Numbered from the stretch's first letter, positions 34,735 through 45,000 are shown. The stretch is 50,271 nucleotides of DNA from Candidatus Omnitrophota bacterium (GCA_023818695.1 JAMWCF010000004.1:1-50271); one strand, 5' to 3'. Translations and numbers: made by a program. The notes: generated by a model not told the origin, from the sequence alone.

Positions 34735-35304
34735 TTACTCGAGGACTTTCAGCGTGTCGGCCAGGAAACTGACCTTCCGGTGGACTTCCTGACCCGCCGA
34801 CGGAAGGCGGGAAAGATCGGCGCGCAGCTCCTGGACCGTCTGCTGGAGGGACTCGATCAGTTTCTTCCTTTCCCGGAACCGGGGACCCAACTGCGCCGTC
34901 ACCTCGTTGATCAGTTGGGCCACATCCTTGAGTTCGTCATAGGGACGCAAGACCAGGGGGGCCAGATCGAATTCCCCCTTCGCCATCAGGCGCAGGTACC
35001 GCTTGATCCGGACGAGTGGACCGGCGATCGTATGGGACAGAAGCAGCGTGATGAGCACGGCCACAGGCAGAATCAGCAGAAACCCGATGGAAAGGCGCAG
35101 GTAGATCAAGCGCAGGATTTCCACCAGACGGCCCTGGGGGTAAACCTGGGAAAGGCGCTCCACCAGGTAGACCCATCCCGTGTTGTAGACGATGCCGATC
35201 GATATCCCGAAGAAGACGAGCAGAAGCAGGAAGGTAACAACCATGTACCGCAGCTGGAGCGATACGTCGGTGATAAACTGCGCCCGTCGGAATTTACCGC
35301 TCAT
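34735..35304 (-). CDS. Two-helix membrane protein with HAMP domain
   Basis: 189 aa from ATG 35304 (AAGGAGGAA site). Two membrane helices (about 20-42 and 70-92) enclose a short periplasmic loop. A HAMP linker follows (about 93-145; ITLLLSHTIAGPLVRIKRYL and GEFDLAPLVLRPYDELKDVAQLINEV), then a coil. No kinase, cyclase or chemotaxis output domain is present, so it may be a stand-alone HAMP signalling or scaffold protein, a class often seen beside envelope genes. It lies between the PDZ protein and the calcium-repeat protein. Confidence 0.8.
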   Translation of the reverse strand: MSGKFRRAQFITDVSLQLRYMVVTFLLLLVFFGISIGIVYNTGWVYLVERLSQVYPQGRLVEILRLIYLRLSIGFLLILPVAVLITLLLSHTIAGPLVRIKRYLRLMAKGEFDLAPLVLRPYDELKDVAQLINEVTAQLGPRFRERKKLIESLQQTVQELRADLSRLPSAGQEVHRKVSFLADTLKVLE

Positions 35305-35347
35305 TGTCCAATTCCTCCTTGAATAAGAATAACGGCACTGGTTGACT

Positions 35348-36214
35348 TCACTCTCTTTTGACCAGAAGATCGCGGTGAATCAGAAAGACGGCCTCGGTTT
35401 TCGTGCCGTTGAGGATTTTCCTGGCTTCCCCCAGCGGCATATACCGGGTCGATAAGCTGTTAAGCTCCAGAATCCGATCCAGCAGGCGCAGCCCCGATGC
35501 GGCGGCCGGTCCGTCAGGCTTGATCTGTTTGACCGTCAATCCCTGCGGCTCCATGTCGAGAGTGATCCCCGGCCATCCCCACAGCGATTTCCGGGGAAAG
35601 ACAACCCGGCGCTGGATGGTGATCTGCACGGAGGTGGCGGCAGGCCCCAGAAGTATTCCGGCAACCTGCTCCGCCCCCATGAAAGCCAGGGAGTACCCCC
35701 AGGAGCTGACGATGAAATCCCCCGGCTCGATGCCGGAGCGGTCCGCCAGCGAATCTTTCCTGACCCCTTTGACCTCCGGCAGGTTCTTGTTGATCTCCAG
35801 CGTCAACCCCCACTGTTGAAGCAGTGCCTCTGTGGGATCGCCGACCGGCTGCATCAGCTCCGCCTTGTTCTTCATGTCGGCCAAGCGGTTGAGGGCGTCT
35901 TGCGCCTCCCTGAATTCAGGCTTGATCTGCAAAGCGCGCCGGTAAAACATCCTGGCGAGACCAAAGTTCCCTTCCTCCAACGCCTGGTTGCCCATGAAGA
36001 GGTAGTTGCGCTCCGGATCATCGTAGAAGATCTCCTGCATATCGCGCTTTAAGATCGTCCATTCCCCCGCCTCGGTGCTGACAATCACCCGGTCATGGTG
36101 TTCCTCCACAACAAGGCCCTTGAGGGACTCCCCCGACTTGTAGTAGACCACATCCGCGTAAGCCGCCGGCGCCAGGCAGAAGGCGAGAGACAGGGAAAGA
36201 ATCAGTCTTTGCAC
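35348..36214 (-). CDS. Exported protein with TPR-like helices and two PDZ domains
   Basis: 288 aa from GTG 36214 (AGGAAACT site), overlapping the upstream gene by 13 bp. The signal peptide covers 1-20 (SLAFCLAPAAYA). Residues 21-65 form a small beta domain (DVVYYKSGESLKGLVVEE), and a TPR-like pair follows (70-115, NQALEEGNFGLARMFYRRAL). Two PDZ domains come next, about 130-200 (VRKDSLADRSGIEPGDFIVSSWG) and 215-285 (IKPDGPAAASGLRLLDRILELN). There is no protease domain. PDZ modules bind C-terminal peptides, so it may recruit or sort other exported products of the operon. Confidence 0.83.
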   Translation of the reverse strand: MQRLILSLSLAFCLAPAAYADVVYYKSGESLKGLVVEEHHDRVIVSTEAGEWTILKRDMQEIFYDDPERNYLFMGNQALEEGNFGLARMFYRRALQIKPEFREAQDALNRLADMKNKAELMQPVGDPTEALLQQWGLTLEINKNLPEVKGVRKDSLADRSGIEPGDFIVSSWGYSLAFMGAEQVAGILLGPAATSVQITIQRRVVFPRKSLWGWPGITLDMEPQGLTVKQIKPDGPAAASGLRLLDRILELNSLSTRYMPLGEARKILNGTKTEAVFLIHRDLLVKRE

Positions 36215-37161
36215 AGTTTCCTGTAGCTTTCGTAGTGATGAATGGCGAATCCCCCGAAACTTTTCTTCGAACCCAAAGCGGTTCGGACCTTGACGAGCTC
36301 CCGCATGAAATCGGAGCAGGTCTGCCCGCCGAAAGTGACGTACGCCGGGAAAAGACCGTCCTGGGTTTCCTGTCCGACCATCACGGTCTTTCCGATCTGC
36401 TCCGCGTAATCAATCTCTTTTTGGACCAGGAAAATCGTCCCGTCCGGCCCTTCCGCGAAATTCCGGTAAGCCAGGACCGTCACGGAATCGGCCGTGTCGA
36501 TCACATGATAGGAAGCCGGCTTGATCTGCCCCCGCCACAGGATCCGGTAATTGGAGTCGTCGTCGAACCAGAAGGGGATGTCGACGCCGAAGTGAAGGGG
36601 GGCGGAATCCGCCTGAAGCGCGTCGGCGATCCTGGCGTGGAGATCGAGAAACCCGCCTAGCAGTTCGGCGGGACGCTCGTTCCAGGATTTGGAGAGCAGG
36701 TAGACCTCGATGTCCGTGTGGATCCCGTCGAACCGCTCGGAGGGGCTGGCGGCGGCGTTGAGCTGCCGGATCGATTCCACCCATTGCATGGGAACTGCGT
36801 GGTAGCGGGTCATTCCCCACCGGGGATCCCCCGCCAGGGCGTGCACCCTCAAGCCGGCCGAGTGGGCCTGCCGGTTGAAATCCCGGTAGACCTTGTCCAT
36901 CGGGGCTTTCAGGTTGTAGGCGGACACATAAAGGATGTCAATCCCGTGCCGGCGGCAGAACTCGAGCAGTCTGCTGCGCGAATCCGGCTTAACCAGAAGA
37001 CCGGCGTCCCAGACCCACATCGCCCGAGACTCATACGCCCTCGACAGAACCGCTTCCGCCGCCGTGGGGGCTGCGGTAAAGAAACAAGACACTACCCCCA
37101 TCGCTGCGAGGAGCCTTTGTGCGGACACTCCGGCGGACCTGTTACTCCAGGGCGATTTCAT
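36202..37161 (-). CDS. Exported TIM-barrel glycosidase-like protein
   Basis: 319 aa from ATG 37161, overlapping the upstream stop by 20 bp; longer starts exist to 37260 but give no better signal. The signal peptide ends near PTAAEA (about 37). The single domain begins AMWVWDAGLLVKPDSRS and runs through alternating strands: GIDILYVSAYN, LRVHALAGDPRWG, FDGIHTDIEVYLL, LHFGVDIPFWF, SVTVLAYRNFAEG, KTVMVGQETQD and GGFAIHHYESYRKL. This is a TIM barrel whose D-I-E after strand 4 is a plausible catalytic pair. The same layout forms the middle of the 769-aa protein at 39661-41970. I infer a carbohydrate-active enzyme; the family number is not known to me. Confidence 0.75.
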   Translation of the reverse strand: MKSPWSNRSAGVSAQRLLAAMGVVSCFFTAAPTAAEAVLSRAYESRAMWVWDAGLLVKPDSRSRLLEFCRRHGIDILYVSAYNLKAPMDKVYRDFNRQAHSAGLRVHALAGDPRWGMTRYHAVPMQWVESIRQLNAAASPSERFDGIHTDIEVYLLSKSWNERPAELLGGFLDLHARIADALQADSAPLHFGVDIPFWFDDDSNYRILWRGQIKPASYHVIDTADSVTVLAYRNFAEGPDGTIFLVQKEIDYAEQIGKTVMVGQETQDGLFPAYVTFGGQTCSDFMRELVKVRTALGSKKSFGGFAIHHYESYRKLCKD

Positions 37162-37813
37162 CCAGATAGATTGTTCCCGCGTGTCCCGCGTCTGAAAAGA
37201 GGTCTCCCTCAAAAACAATGGAAATCGACGCCAGCTGCGAATGGTCAATGAAATACTCATCCAAGGGGATCGTGGCCTTCTGCCACTGCTTCGTCAATTT
37301 GCCGGCGGGCAGGTACTTGCCGATCTCCTCCGACTTGACCGAATCCCCCACCCGGTCCCAATGCCTGTCGGAGAGCCCCACCACGAAGTTTTCATCCCCA
37401 TTCTCCCCCCGCACCCAGAAGGTGATCGCCTTGAAATCGGAGCCATCCAGATACTGCTCCTCGATCGGCGCCGGGTTGGGGTTATCCTCCGTCGGGGCGA
37501 CCAAAGCGCCCGGCGACTTCAGCAGGGTGTAATAACCGCACCAGCCGCCGGAGTCGTATGGCCCTCCCTGGTTCTGCTTTTCATATCGAAGCATCAGAAC
37601 ATGCGTGCTCTTTCCCTCAATGTTTTCCTCCCGGCGACCGACCATCGCCTTGGAGGGCGCTTTGATGAAAACGTTGCACCGGTTGTCCAGCTTGTTTTTG
37701 ACCTCGGAACCCTCAAAATCATCCACCACCAGGGTGGCGGCGGCGGTGTCCGCGGCGAATCCGGCGATCAGCACGCCGCTCAACAGAACGACGATTATCC
37801 TCATCTTTTTCAT
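37142..37813 (-). CDS. Exported single-module CBM11/CIA30-like protein
   Basis: 223 aa from ATG 37813 (AAGGAG about 9 nt upstream). The signal peptide ends near TAAA-TLVV (26). One beta-sandwich module fills the rest: it opens TLVVDDFEGSEVKN, contains GGWCGYYTLL, then FWVRGENGDENFVVGLSDRHW and WQKATIPLDEYF, and closes GTIYLDEIAL. This arrangement resembles galactose-binding-fold modules of the CBM11/CIA30 group (inferred). It is closely related to the next protein upstream (37827-38438) and to modules in the two proteins before that. Confidence 0.78.
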   Translation of the reverse strand: MKKMRIIVVLLSGVLIAGFAADTAAATLVVDDFEGSEVKNKLDNRCNVFIKAPSKAMVGRREENIEGKSTHVLMLRYEKQNQGGPYDSGGWCGYYTLLKSPGALVAPTEDNPNPAPIEEQYLDGSDFKAITFWVRGENGDENFVVGLSDRHWDRVGDSVKSEEIGKYLPAGKLTKQWQKATIPLDEYFIDHSQLASISIVFEGDLFSDAGHAGTIYLDEIALE

Positions 37814-37826
37814 CGCATTCCACTCC

Positions 37827-38438
37827 TTACTCAAACTGCAAATCGTCCACGTAGACCGTTCCCCGACCCGCGCCGCCTGGCAGAACGGACCCCTCAAAAC
37901 AGACCGCCAGCGATGCGAGCTCCTTCAGATCGACCAGAAAAACGCTCAACGGGATGGTGGCCTTCTGCCACTCCGTGGTGAGTTTTCCCGCCGGCAGATA
38001 ACTGCCGATCGCCTCCGATTTCACCGAATCGCCAACTTCATCCCAATGGCGGTCCGAGACGCCGATCACGAAATTCTCGCTGCCGGTCTCCCCTTTCACC
38101 CAGAATGTGATGACCTGGTAGGGGGTGGCGTCGAAATACTTCGAGCTGGTCTTCAGCAGGGTGTAATAACCGCACCAGCCGCCGGAGTCGTACGGCCCTC
38201 CCTTGGCTTTCTTGTCGTATTTGATCATCAGGGAGCCGCTGCCGGAATAGGCCTGCTCCTTGACCCGCAGCGCCAGGGCCCGGGAGGGCTCCTGAACGTA
38301 GGTGTTGGATCGGCCGCCAATCTTGTTGCCTGAAGTCTCAAAATCATCGATCAGCAGCGCCGCAAAAGCCGGAACAGCCGACATGGTCATGAAAAAGACA
38401 GTGAGAACAGCCACCCATTCTTTCTTATCCGCTTTCAT
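37827..38438 (-). CDS. Exported single-module CBM11/CIA30-like protein
   Basis: 203 aa. Three in-frame ATGs (38453, 38444, 38438) are available; 38438 has GGGGAG at 7 nt, while 38444 would form an ATGA overlap with the upstream stop. A signal peptide ends near PAFAA (about 26). The module opens LLIDDFETSGNKIGG, carries GGWCGYYTLLK and FWVKGETGSENFVIGVSDRHW, and closes GTVYVDDLQFE. About half its residues match the downstream neighbour by eye, including a shared GDSVKSE..G.YLPAGKL segment, so the two genes are probably tandem duplicates. Confidence 0.78.
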   Translation of the reverse strand: MKADKKEWVAVLTVFFMTMSAVPAFAALLIDDFETSGNKIGGRSNTYVQEPSRALALRVKEQAYSGSGSLMIKYDKKAKGGPYDSGGWCGYYTLLKTSSKYFDATPYQVITFWVKGETGSENFVIGVSDRHWDEVGDSVKSEAIGSYLPAGKLTTEWQKATIPLSVFLVDLKELASLAVCFEGSVLPGGAGRGTVYVDDLQFE

Positions 38439-38440
38439 CC

Positions 38441-39664
38441 TCATTCTCCCCATTCGTTCAGCAGGTCTTCCTGCGACTTTCGGTTCAACCGAAGGTTGTC
38501 GATAAAAACGGCACCTCTACCGGGCTTCGGGAAATTAATCACGAAGGAGCCCATCTGCGTCCAATCTAGCTTACCAAAATCGGACAGCGGTATCACTACT
38601 TCTTGCCACTGGGTTGTCACCCCCTGAGGAAGGTATCTGTCCACCATGCCGGCCTTGACGGAATCGCCGATCGTCAGCCAGGATTTATCCGCCATCCCGA
38701 TCTCAAAGGTTTCCCCTCCCTTCTCCCCCCGGACCCAGAAGGAGACGTTCTTGTAGGGGGTCAAATCGTAATAGGCGCCGTCGATCTGGTTGAGGAGGGT
38801 GTAATAGCCGCACCAGCCGGTGGTCTGCTTGTCGAAATCCAGCCGCAGGCTCCGACCGTGCTCCCCCATGCGGGGGTCCTCCACGCGGCTGAACTCGCAG
38901 ACCGACGGCAGCCGCTTGTAGGCGTTGGCCTTGCGCCCCAGCAGGTTTACGTCGGTGTGGTCGAAATTGTCCAGCAGCAGATACCCCTTCTCCTGAATCT
39001 CCCCTTCCCGGTCCACCAGAAGCTCCTTGTGGAACTCGATATCGCTGATCCAGAGGGTCCCCTCCCCCTCCTCGTTGAAATTCAGGACGATGGTGTAGAC
39101 TCTCTTCAGGTCGGCGCCGAAAAAATCCTCGAGGGGAACGATCACCTGCCGCCACTCGGTGGTGATCCCATCGGGCAGGTAGCGGTAGATGGAGCCGGCG
39201 ATGACGGCGTCCTCCCTTTTATTCGAGACGGTGTCGTTCATCCCCAGTTCAAAGGTCTCCCCTCCCTTCTTGCCCCTAACCCAGAAGGTCATCGTCAGGT
39301 ATTCCGAAAGATCGCCGAGGATCACGATGTAGCCGCCGACGAAAGCCGGGTAAGGGGTTTTCAGGTACCGGAAATACATCGCCTCTTCGGAATCCTTCGT
39401 CCTGCGGTTCTTGGCGTCGCGGAAGACGCCGTATTTGCAGGGGCGCATGGCGTATCCACCGATCCGGCCCCGCTGAGCGAACTGCAGCTCTCCCCAGAAC
39501 AACTGGGTTCCCTGCGGCAGCGCCGGAATGTCGTCGAGCGGAACCGGAGACGCCTGGGAACCGGCCTGCTGCGCCTGCGCAGCGCCGTCGGCGGCCCAGA
39601 CAAGCGGCAAGGGGCCAGCGGCCGGTGAAAAAAGTAGCACAAAAAGAACAACGCTCCTTTTCAT
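38441..39664 (-). CDS. Exported protein with two tandem CBM11/CIA30-like modules
   Basis: 407 aa from ATG 39664, overlapping the upstream stop by 4 bp (ATGA). The signal peptide ends near LVWAADG (24). The first module (about 40-215) is divergent and lacks the WCGYYT strand, but keeps FWVRGKKGGETFELGMND and WRQVIVPLEDFFG. The second (about 225-395) is typical, with LLLDNFDHTDVNLLG, TGWCGYYTLLNQ, FWVRGEKGGETFEIGMADKSW and GAVFIDNLRL. Likely a polysaccharide-binding partner of the TIM-barrel protein encoded upstream. Confidence 0.78.
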   Translation of the reverse strand: MKRSVVLFVLLFSPAAGPLPLVWAADGAAQAQQAGSQASPVPLDDIPALPQGTQLFWGELQFAQRGRIGGYAMRPCKYGVFRDAKNRRTKDSEEAMYFRYLKTPYPAFVGGYIVILGDLSEYLTMTFWVRGKKGGETFELGMNDTVSNKREDAVIAGSIYRYLPDGITTEWRQVIVPLEDFFGADLKRVYTIVLNFNEEGEGTLWISDIEFHKELLVDREGEIQEKGYLLLDNFDHTDVNLLGRKANAYKRLPSVCEFSRVEDPRMGEHGRSLRLDFDKQTTGWCGYYTLLNQIDGAYYDLTPYKNVSFWVRGEKGGETFEIGMADKSWLTIGDSVKAGMVDRYLPQGVTTQWQEVVIPLSDFGKLDWTQMGSFVINFPKPGRGAVFIDNLRLNRKSQEDLLNEWGE

Positions 39665-41970
39665 TCCTTCAACTCCAGTATATTGAAGCTCGTGGGATCG
39701 CCCCACTGCCGTTCCGGAGAAGTCGACATCAGGCATTTCTGCGGCTGGCGGGTCTCATCCGTGTCGGAGCCGTCGAACATCATCCCCAACCGGAAACCGG
39801 CTTGAAGCTTCCTGGCGTTCAAAACCCCCATCTGCAGGGCGTACTGTTCCTTGGAAATCCCGCCGGGAAGCTTCTCCCCTTCTTCCGGCTTGACTCCGAC
39901 CTTCTTGACGACGCCTTGGAACAGGACGGAGGCCGGAATCCGGATTTCCATCGCGTAGCCGCGCTCCATTGTCCGGGCGGCGATCTGGATCTGCTTCAGG
40001 ACGGCGGCTTCGATGGAGGGGACCCACACGTGCGCCTCCGGCTTCAAGGAGCCGAAATTGCCGGGGCTGAAGCCGAACTGGAAATCATCGGAGGAATTCA
40101 CCGCCTCCTTGAAATCGCCGTAGAGGTCGGCGTCGAACCAGACCTCGAGATGATCCCCCTCCCACATGTCGCCGCCGGTCTTCTCCTGAACAATCGTGTT
40201 GTCCTGCACCTCCACCGCCATCAGAATCGCATCCGGCTCCCAGCGAAGCCCCAGCTTAAAGCTGATGTCATGCGGCCCGCTCCAAGCCCCCACCCCGTAC
40301 ACCACCTGGTTCTTCTTATTGAGAAGAATCCAGTTGGTCCCCTCCCAGTCGGCGAGGTCCCCGTCTATGGCGACCGGTTTCTCGGACCGGGCCACGTCGA
40401 GCTTCGGGATCTTCTCGGAACGCTCCCGCACCGGAACATTGCGTCCCTTCTGCAGAAGCCGGTAGCTCTCGTAGCAGTGGATGGCCAACCCCCCGAAGCC
40501 GGGCGCCTCCATGAAGGTCTCCGCCACTTTGATCAGCTCCCTCTCCATGTCGGCCCATCCCTCTTCATGGAAGGTGTTCCGGCGCTTGCCCTGGTTCATC
40601 TGGACTAGATCCTGGGTCTCCACGCCGATCACCATCTTCTTTCCGGTCCGGTTGGCCATGTCGATGTGGAAACGGGCGTTTTCGATGATATCGGTGGCGG
40701 TGTCGTAATAATCCATCAGGGCGGCATAATCGACATTTTTCAGAATCCCCTCCTCCAGCTCCGGGCTGCTCTTGTAGAAGACCGGAATGGCGGCTCCCAT
40801 TTCGAAATGGTGGTCCCCCTGCTTCTTGTCGATCAACTCCCGAAGGGCCGCCAGCAGTTCCAGGAAGTCGGCGGTCAGCTGCTCCCGGTCGCCGGTTTCC
40901 CATTCGGAGGTGAGGTACGGTTCGATGTCCAAAGAAACGCCGTCGATCTTCTCTTCAGCGGGACGTTTTGTGTTGTAGTTCAGGTAGCCCCCCACCCAGT
41001 CGAGAACCTGCTGGTGGTTGGCCTTCAAAGCCCAGAGGGGATTGCCCTGCAGAGCCTCGACCTTGACCCCCGCGGCATGCGCATCTTTCAGGAATTCGGC
41101 CAGCGACTGCTGGTAGCTCTCCGGGGTCCGGTCGATCGGCTCCTCCCCGAGGTAGATGTAAATTACGTCGATCGCCGTCGCCTTGCAGAAACCGAGCAGC
41201 TCCTGGCGGACATCCATCCGGGCCAGCGGATCGGTCTTCCAAACCCACATGTACCGCGGGAAGCGGGGATCCTTGACGGCCTTGGGCTTGTTCTCCTCCT
41301 GCATCCGCTCGACATCCTCATCGTAGGTGAACATGATGTCGTCGATCTGGATGGCCCCCTGCCCCTCGTAGCGGAACCAGAGAACCAACGACCCCATGCG
41401 GGACATGTTCATTTCGGTCCGTAGCCCGATCAAAGGAACCTTGACCTGCTGCCAATCGGTGGTGACCCCTTCGTCCAGAAAGGACATGATGGAACCGACG
41501 TAGACGGAATCGATCTCCAGATCCTGCATCGTTTCATCCGCCATCCCGATGTCGAACCGCTCCCCCCCCTGCTCCCCCCTCACCCAGAAGGTCAGGGCGT
41601 TGTGCTTCGTCACATCGATGCCGTTCAAGAGGGTGTACCAGCCGCACCAACCGCCGGTCTTGGAGAATTCCAGACGAAGGACCCGCCCCTCCTTGCCGGG
41701 ACGGGTGTCCGGAACTTTGGTGATGACAGTATAGGAAGGCCTGCGCGCCCAGGTTCCCTGGAAAGCGTCCAAACGGTTGTTCCGTTCGGCGAAAAGCCCT
41801 TGGGTTGCCCCGGTTTCAAAATCATCCACAAGGATCGATTCCGGCCGCTTAGGGGTGGAGGCCGCGGCATCCGGGGGGGATTGTTGAGCCGCTGCCGGAA
41901 GACAGAGTCCAACCATCGCGGCGGCCAACAGGAGTGCAAACAGGAGAAACGCCCTTCTGTGGGGTGACAT
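39661..41970 (-). CDS. Three-part exported glycan-active protein: CBM11-like, TIM barrel, CBM9-like
   Basis: 769 aa. ATG 41970 is used because the in-frame ATG at 41994 lies within the predicted -10 box. A signal peptide ends near LPAAAQQ (28). Residues ~44-215 form a CBM11/CIA30-like module (ILVDDFETGATQG, GGWCGWYTLLN, FWVRGEQGGERFDIGMADE). Residues ~240-520 form a TIM barrel (RYMWVWKTDPLARMD, VKVEALQGNPLWA, IDGVSLDIEPYLTSEWE, KMVIGVETQD, GFGGLAIHCYESYRLL) whose Asp-Ile-Glu is a candidate catalytic pair. Residues ~540-769 form a CBM9/DOMON-like domain (AIDGDLADWEG, MWEGDHLEVWFDADLYGDF). It is the first gene of an eight-gene operon and probably the main enzyme. Confidence 0.82.
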   Translation of the reverse strand: MSPHRRAFLLFALLLAAAMVGLCLPAAAQQSPPDAAASTPKRPESILVDDFETGATQGLFAERNNRLDAFQGTWARRPSYTVITKVPDTRPGKEGRVLRLEFSKTGGWCGWYTLLNGIDVTKHNALTFWVRGEQGGERFDIGMADETMQDLEIDSVYVGSIMSFLDEGVTTDWQQVKVPLIGLRTEMNMSRMGSLVLWFRYEGQGAIQIDDIMFTYDEDVERMQEENKPKAVKDPRFPRYMWVWKTDPLARMDVRQELLGFCKATAIDVIYIYLGEEPIDRTPESYQQSLAEFLKDAHAAGVKVEALQGNPLWALKANHQQVLDWVGGYLNYNTKRPAEEKIDGVSLDIEPYLTSEWETGDREQLTADFLELLAALRELIDKKQGDHHFEMGAAIPVFYKSSPELEEGILKNVDYAALMDYYDTATDIIENARFHIDMANRTGKKMVIGVETQDLVQMNQGKRRNTFHEEGWADMERELIKVAETFMEAPGFGGLAIHCYESYRLLQKGRNVPVRERSEKIPKLDVARSEKPVAIDGDLADWEGTNWILLNKKNQVVYGVGAWSGPHDISFKLGLRWEPDAILMAVEVQDNTIVQEKTGGDMWEGDHLEVWFDADLYGDFKEAVNSSDDFQFGFSPGNFGSLKPEAHVWVPSIEAAVLKQIQIAARTMERGYAMEIRIPASVLFQGVVKKVGVKPEEGEKLPGGISKEQYALQMGVLNARKLQAGFRLGMMFDGSDTDETRQPQKCLMSTSPERQWGDPTSFNILELKE

Positions 41971-41992
41971 CAGATGCAATTCTCTACCTAAC

Positions 41993-42001
41993 ATTATACC
42001 A
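41993..42001 (-). promoter_or_regulatory. Extended -10 promoter of the glycan-binding/TIM-barrel operon
   Basis: On the minus strand TGGTATAAT (42001-41993) is a consensus -10 with the TGn extension. A -35 at the right distance (TTCCAA, 17 bp upstream) is weak, as is usual for extended -10 promoters. Transcription would start near 41986, leaving a leader of only ~16 nt before ATG 41970. Confidence 0.6.
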
Positions 42002-42028
42002 GATAAGGAGATGGGTTGGAAGGTGGGA

Positions 42029-45000
42029 TTACGCCATGACGGCCAGCGCCTGCTCGACCTCCAGCAGCTCCGATTCCGGGATCACCGACGGCTCCACGCC
42101 GGCCAAGTTGGCAACCAACTGCCTCAAGATGGAACGGAAACTCTGCCCTTCCAGAGGACGGCGTTCCAGAAGGGTGAAACGGAGGAATTCGGCTTTTTGC
42201 TTGAACAGGTTCAGCGTCGTGTCCGATTCGGCGCCGTATTCCTGAATGGTAACCGAGAAACCGCGGCTCATCCAGCCGATCAGAAGATCCTCCATCGTCT
42301 TCTTCTCTTCCGGCACGATCACGATCTGGGCGCTGCCGATGGTCATCGGGCGGCCGATCAGCCGGGCCAGCGTCGGATCGGCTTGCGCAATCTGCGGGGT
42401 CACCGCCACGATCCGAAGCTCCTGCACGACCGCCTCCGGTTCCACCAGCGGGATCCCCCACTTCTCGGAGAAACGGCGGATCACCCCGCCGGCCCACTCG
42501 GTCGACGCCTCCAGGCCGGCGGTGGGGGCCGGCGGCTGGGGGACCTGGATCGGATGGGAGCGGAGGGAAACGGCCGCCTCCCCCGTCGCTTCGCTGACAA
42601 TCACCAAGACCTCCTGCTGTTTGGGGATGAAAGCAGCGCCTCTCTGCTCGTAAATCTCTGGAAGCCGGGGACCTTGCTGATCCCTCTTGCCGCCGAAAAT
42701 CCGTTCCCCCTTTTCGCCGTAGGTCACCTGGCCGCCCCGGTAAAAATCGCCGTAAATCGGTCTGCCCCTCGCATCCTTTCCAATCGGCTGCAATGTGATG
42801 GGCGCTTCCCTGCCGTCCGGCCCTTTTCTGTTGTATTCATCCAGGGTCACCTGCTGGGTGATCAGACCAACCGGCAGGCCGTCCTCGAAAGTCTGGAAAC
42901 CAACCAACCCGTGCGTGGGGACCAGGACCCTGGCGGCATTCTCCGGATCCCGGTTGATGACGATCCCCAGACGAATCGCCCTCTGATCGACGAACAGACC
43001 GCTGGGGGCCAGCCGGAACGGGCCAGTGACCAGCTCCCCGACCGGTCCGGTCATGTAAACGTTGAAGGTCTGCCTCCCTTTCAGATGCAGAAGACGGCCT
43101 GAAATCTGGACAACCCGTTCGACCGGCCGGATCACCCCATCCTTCTTGACAAAGACCATGCTCCTGCCCCACCGGTCTCCTCCCTCAAAGACCGGATCGA
43201 CCAGCCAGATTTGGTTCGTCTTCGCGCCGTCGATCGAAACAGGGGCCACCTCTCCTGGCTTCCCATGGATCCGGACGACCCCGCCGGCCCCGAAACCGCC
43301 GGCGCCGGCCGCCGGATCGACCCCCAGTAAAGGATCCAGAACAGAGGCGGTGGCTGGGGTCGGAATCGGAAGACTGGAGAGGGTCGGGATCGGTTCCCCG
43401 CGGCTGTCCCTGTCTTTCAGGTCCGCGAGCAGGAGCCGGAGTCGCGTCTTCTTCGTTTCAAGCTGGCGGATATGCAGATCCATCCCCTCCCGGACCGCCG
43501 GGATTATCTCCACGCCGGGACCGGTTTCCCCTGGCCGTCGGAAAGGAACCGGATGGGGACCCCGGGTCAGATCTCCCTGATGAAAATCGACCAGCGCAAT
43601 CTGCGCCTCCGTCTCCCGGATGGCCGCGGCGTTGGCGACCGCCCACGCCGCCTTCAGTTTGTCGGCATCCTTGCCGGCATCCAGCACGGCGATCTGGGCC
43701 TTCTTATAATCGATCTGGGCCCGCCAGACCTTTTCCACCAAGCGGAACCCATCCTGGGAGTGGACCAGCACCTCTCCTTTCATCGGCTGCTGGGTCAACT
43801 CCATCCGTCCCTGCCTGATCTGCAATTGCAATTGGTCAATCTGAGACTGCAACCGGGCCTTCTCCTGGGCGAAAAACTGCTCGGAGGCGGTCACCACTTT
43901 CGCCGCATCCGGCGGCGGATCGGCCACACCGGGCGACACCGACGGGGTGAGTCCCTCCCATCCAAGTATGGTCGCGCTGAACTCCGCGCGCAGGATCCCG
44001 CCGACCACGTAGGTCACCGCCAACTGCTCGTAATGGTCCCTGGCGGAATGGGCCCCCTGAATTAGCTGGAGGTAAACAGCGGCTTGGTACTCGGTCCCTT
44101 CCATCGATTTCCGGACCCGATCCAGGTGGTACTGCAGGCCTCGACGCGCTTCCTGAAGCCGGCCGATCTGGTACTGGAGCCCGGCTCTCGCATCGGACAG
44201 GCGCCCAGTGAAGAAAGGGACTCCCCCCATCGCTTCTATTCTTTCCTTCTGGCTGGCCGGAGGCCGGCCCGGCCCGCCGCGGCTCAAAACCTCCTTCAGA
44301 TAAGCGTTGGCCTGGTCAAGCCGGCTCTGCGCCTTGCTCACTTCCAGAAGAGCCAAGTCGATAGCTAATTCGATCTGCTGGATCTCCCCCAGCGCTTTCT
44401 GTACGGCAATTTTGGAGTCACGCAGTTCGCTCTCCGCCAGGCTGATGCGGATCGGCTGGGACACCAGCGCCTTGTAGGCCAGGTTGATATTGACAAAACC
44501 CTGGTGCACCTCCAGAAGCCCCAGCACCCTCGCCCGGACCGGGTCGCTGATCTGCAGGGGATCGTCACCGGTCCCGGTGCCAGAAGCCGGCAGGGGAAGC
44601 CCAAGCGAATCCAGGAGTTTCAGGTTGGCCAGCCCTCCTTGCCGGCGGGAGAGTTCCAACTGATCGGCCTGAACCTCCAACTGGTAGAGGCGGGCCTCAG
44701 TCGCCGTCAACGGCCTGGGAGGCGGGATCTTCAGCTTGGCCCGCATCTGGTCAACCCGGACCTGCGCGACCCGGATGGTGGCCGTGTTGACCGCCTTCTG
44801 GGCGGCGGCCGCGGCTGCCGGATTGGCCGGACCCACAGCGGCCTGCGCCTGCCTGGCTTTCGCTTCGTCGATCAGCGCCTGCACCACCGGGATCTGTCCG
44901 GAGAGAACCAGCGACATCTGACCCAGTTGCTGCCGCTCCTTTCTGGCCTGCAGGATCTCTTCGGAGGCCTGCCTCATATCCCGCAGCGCCAGCTGCTGCT

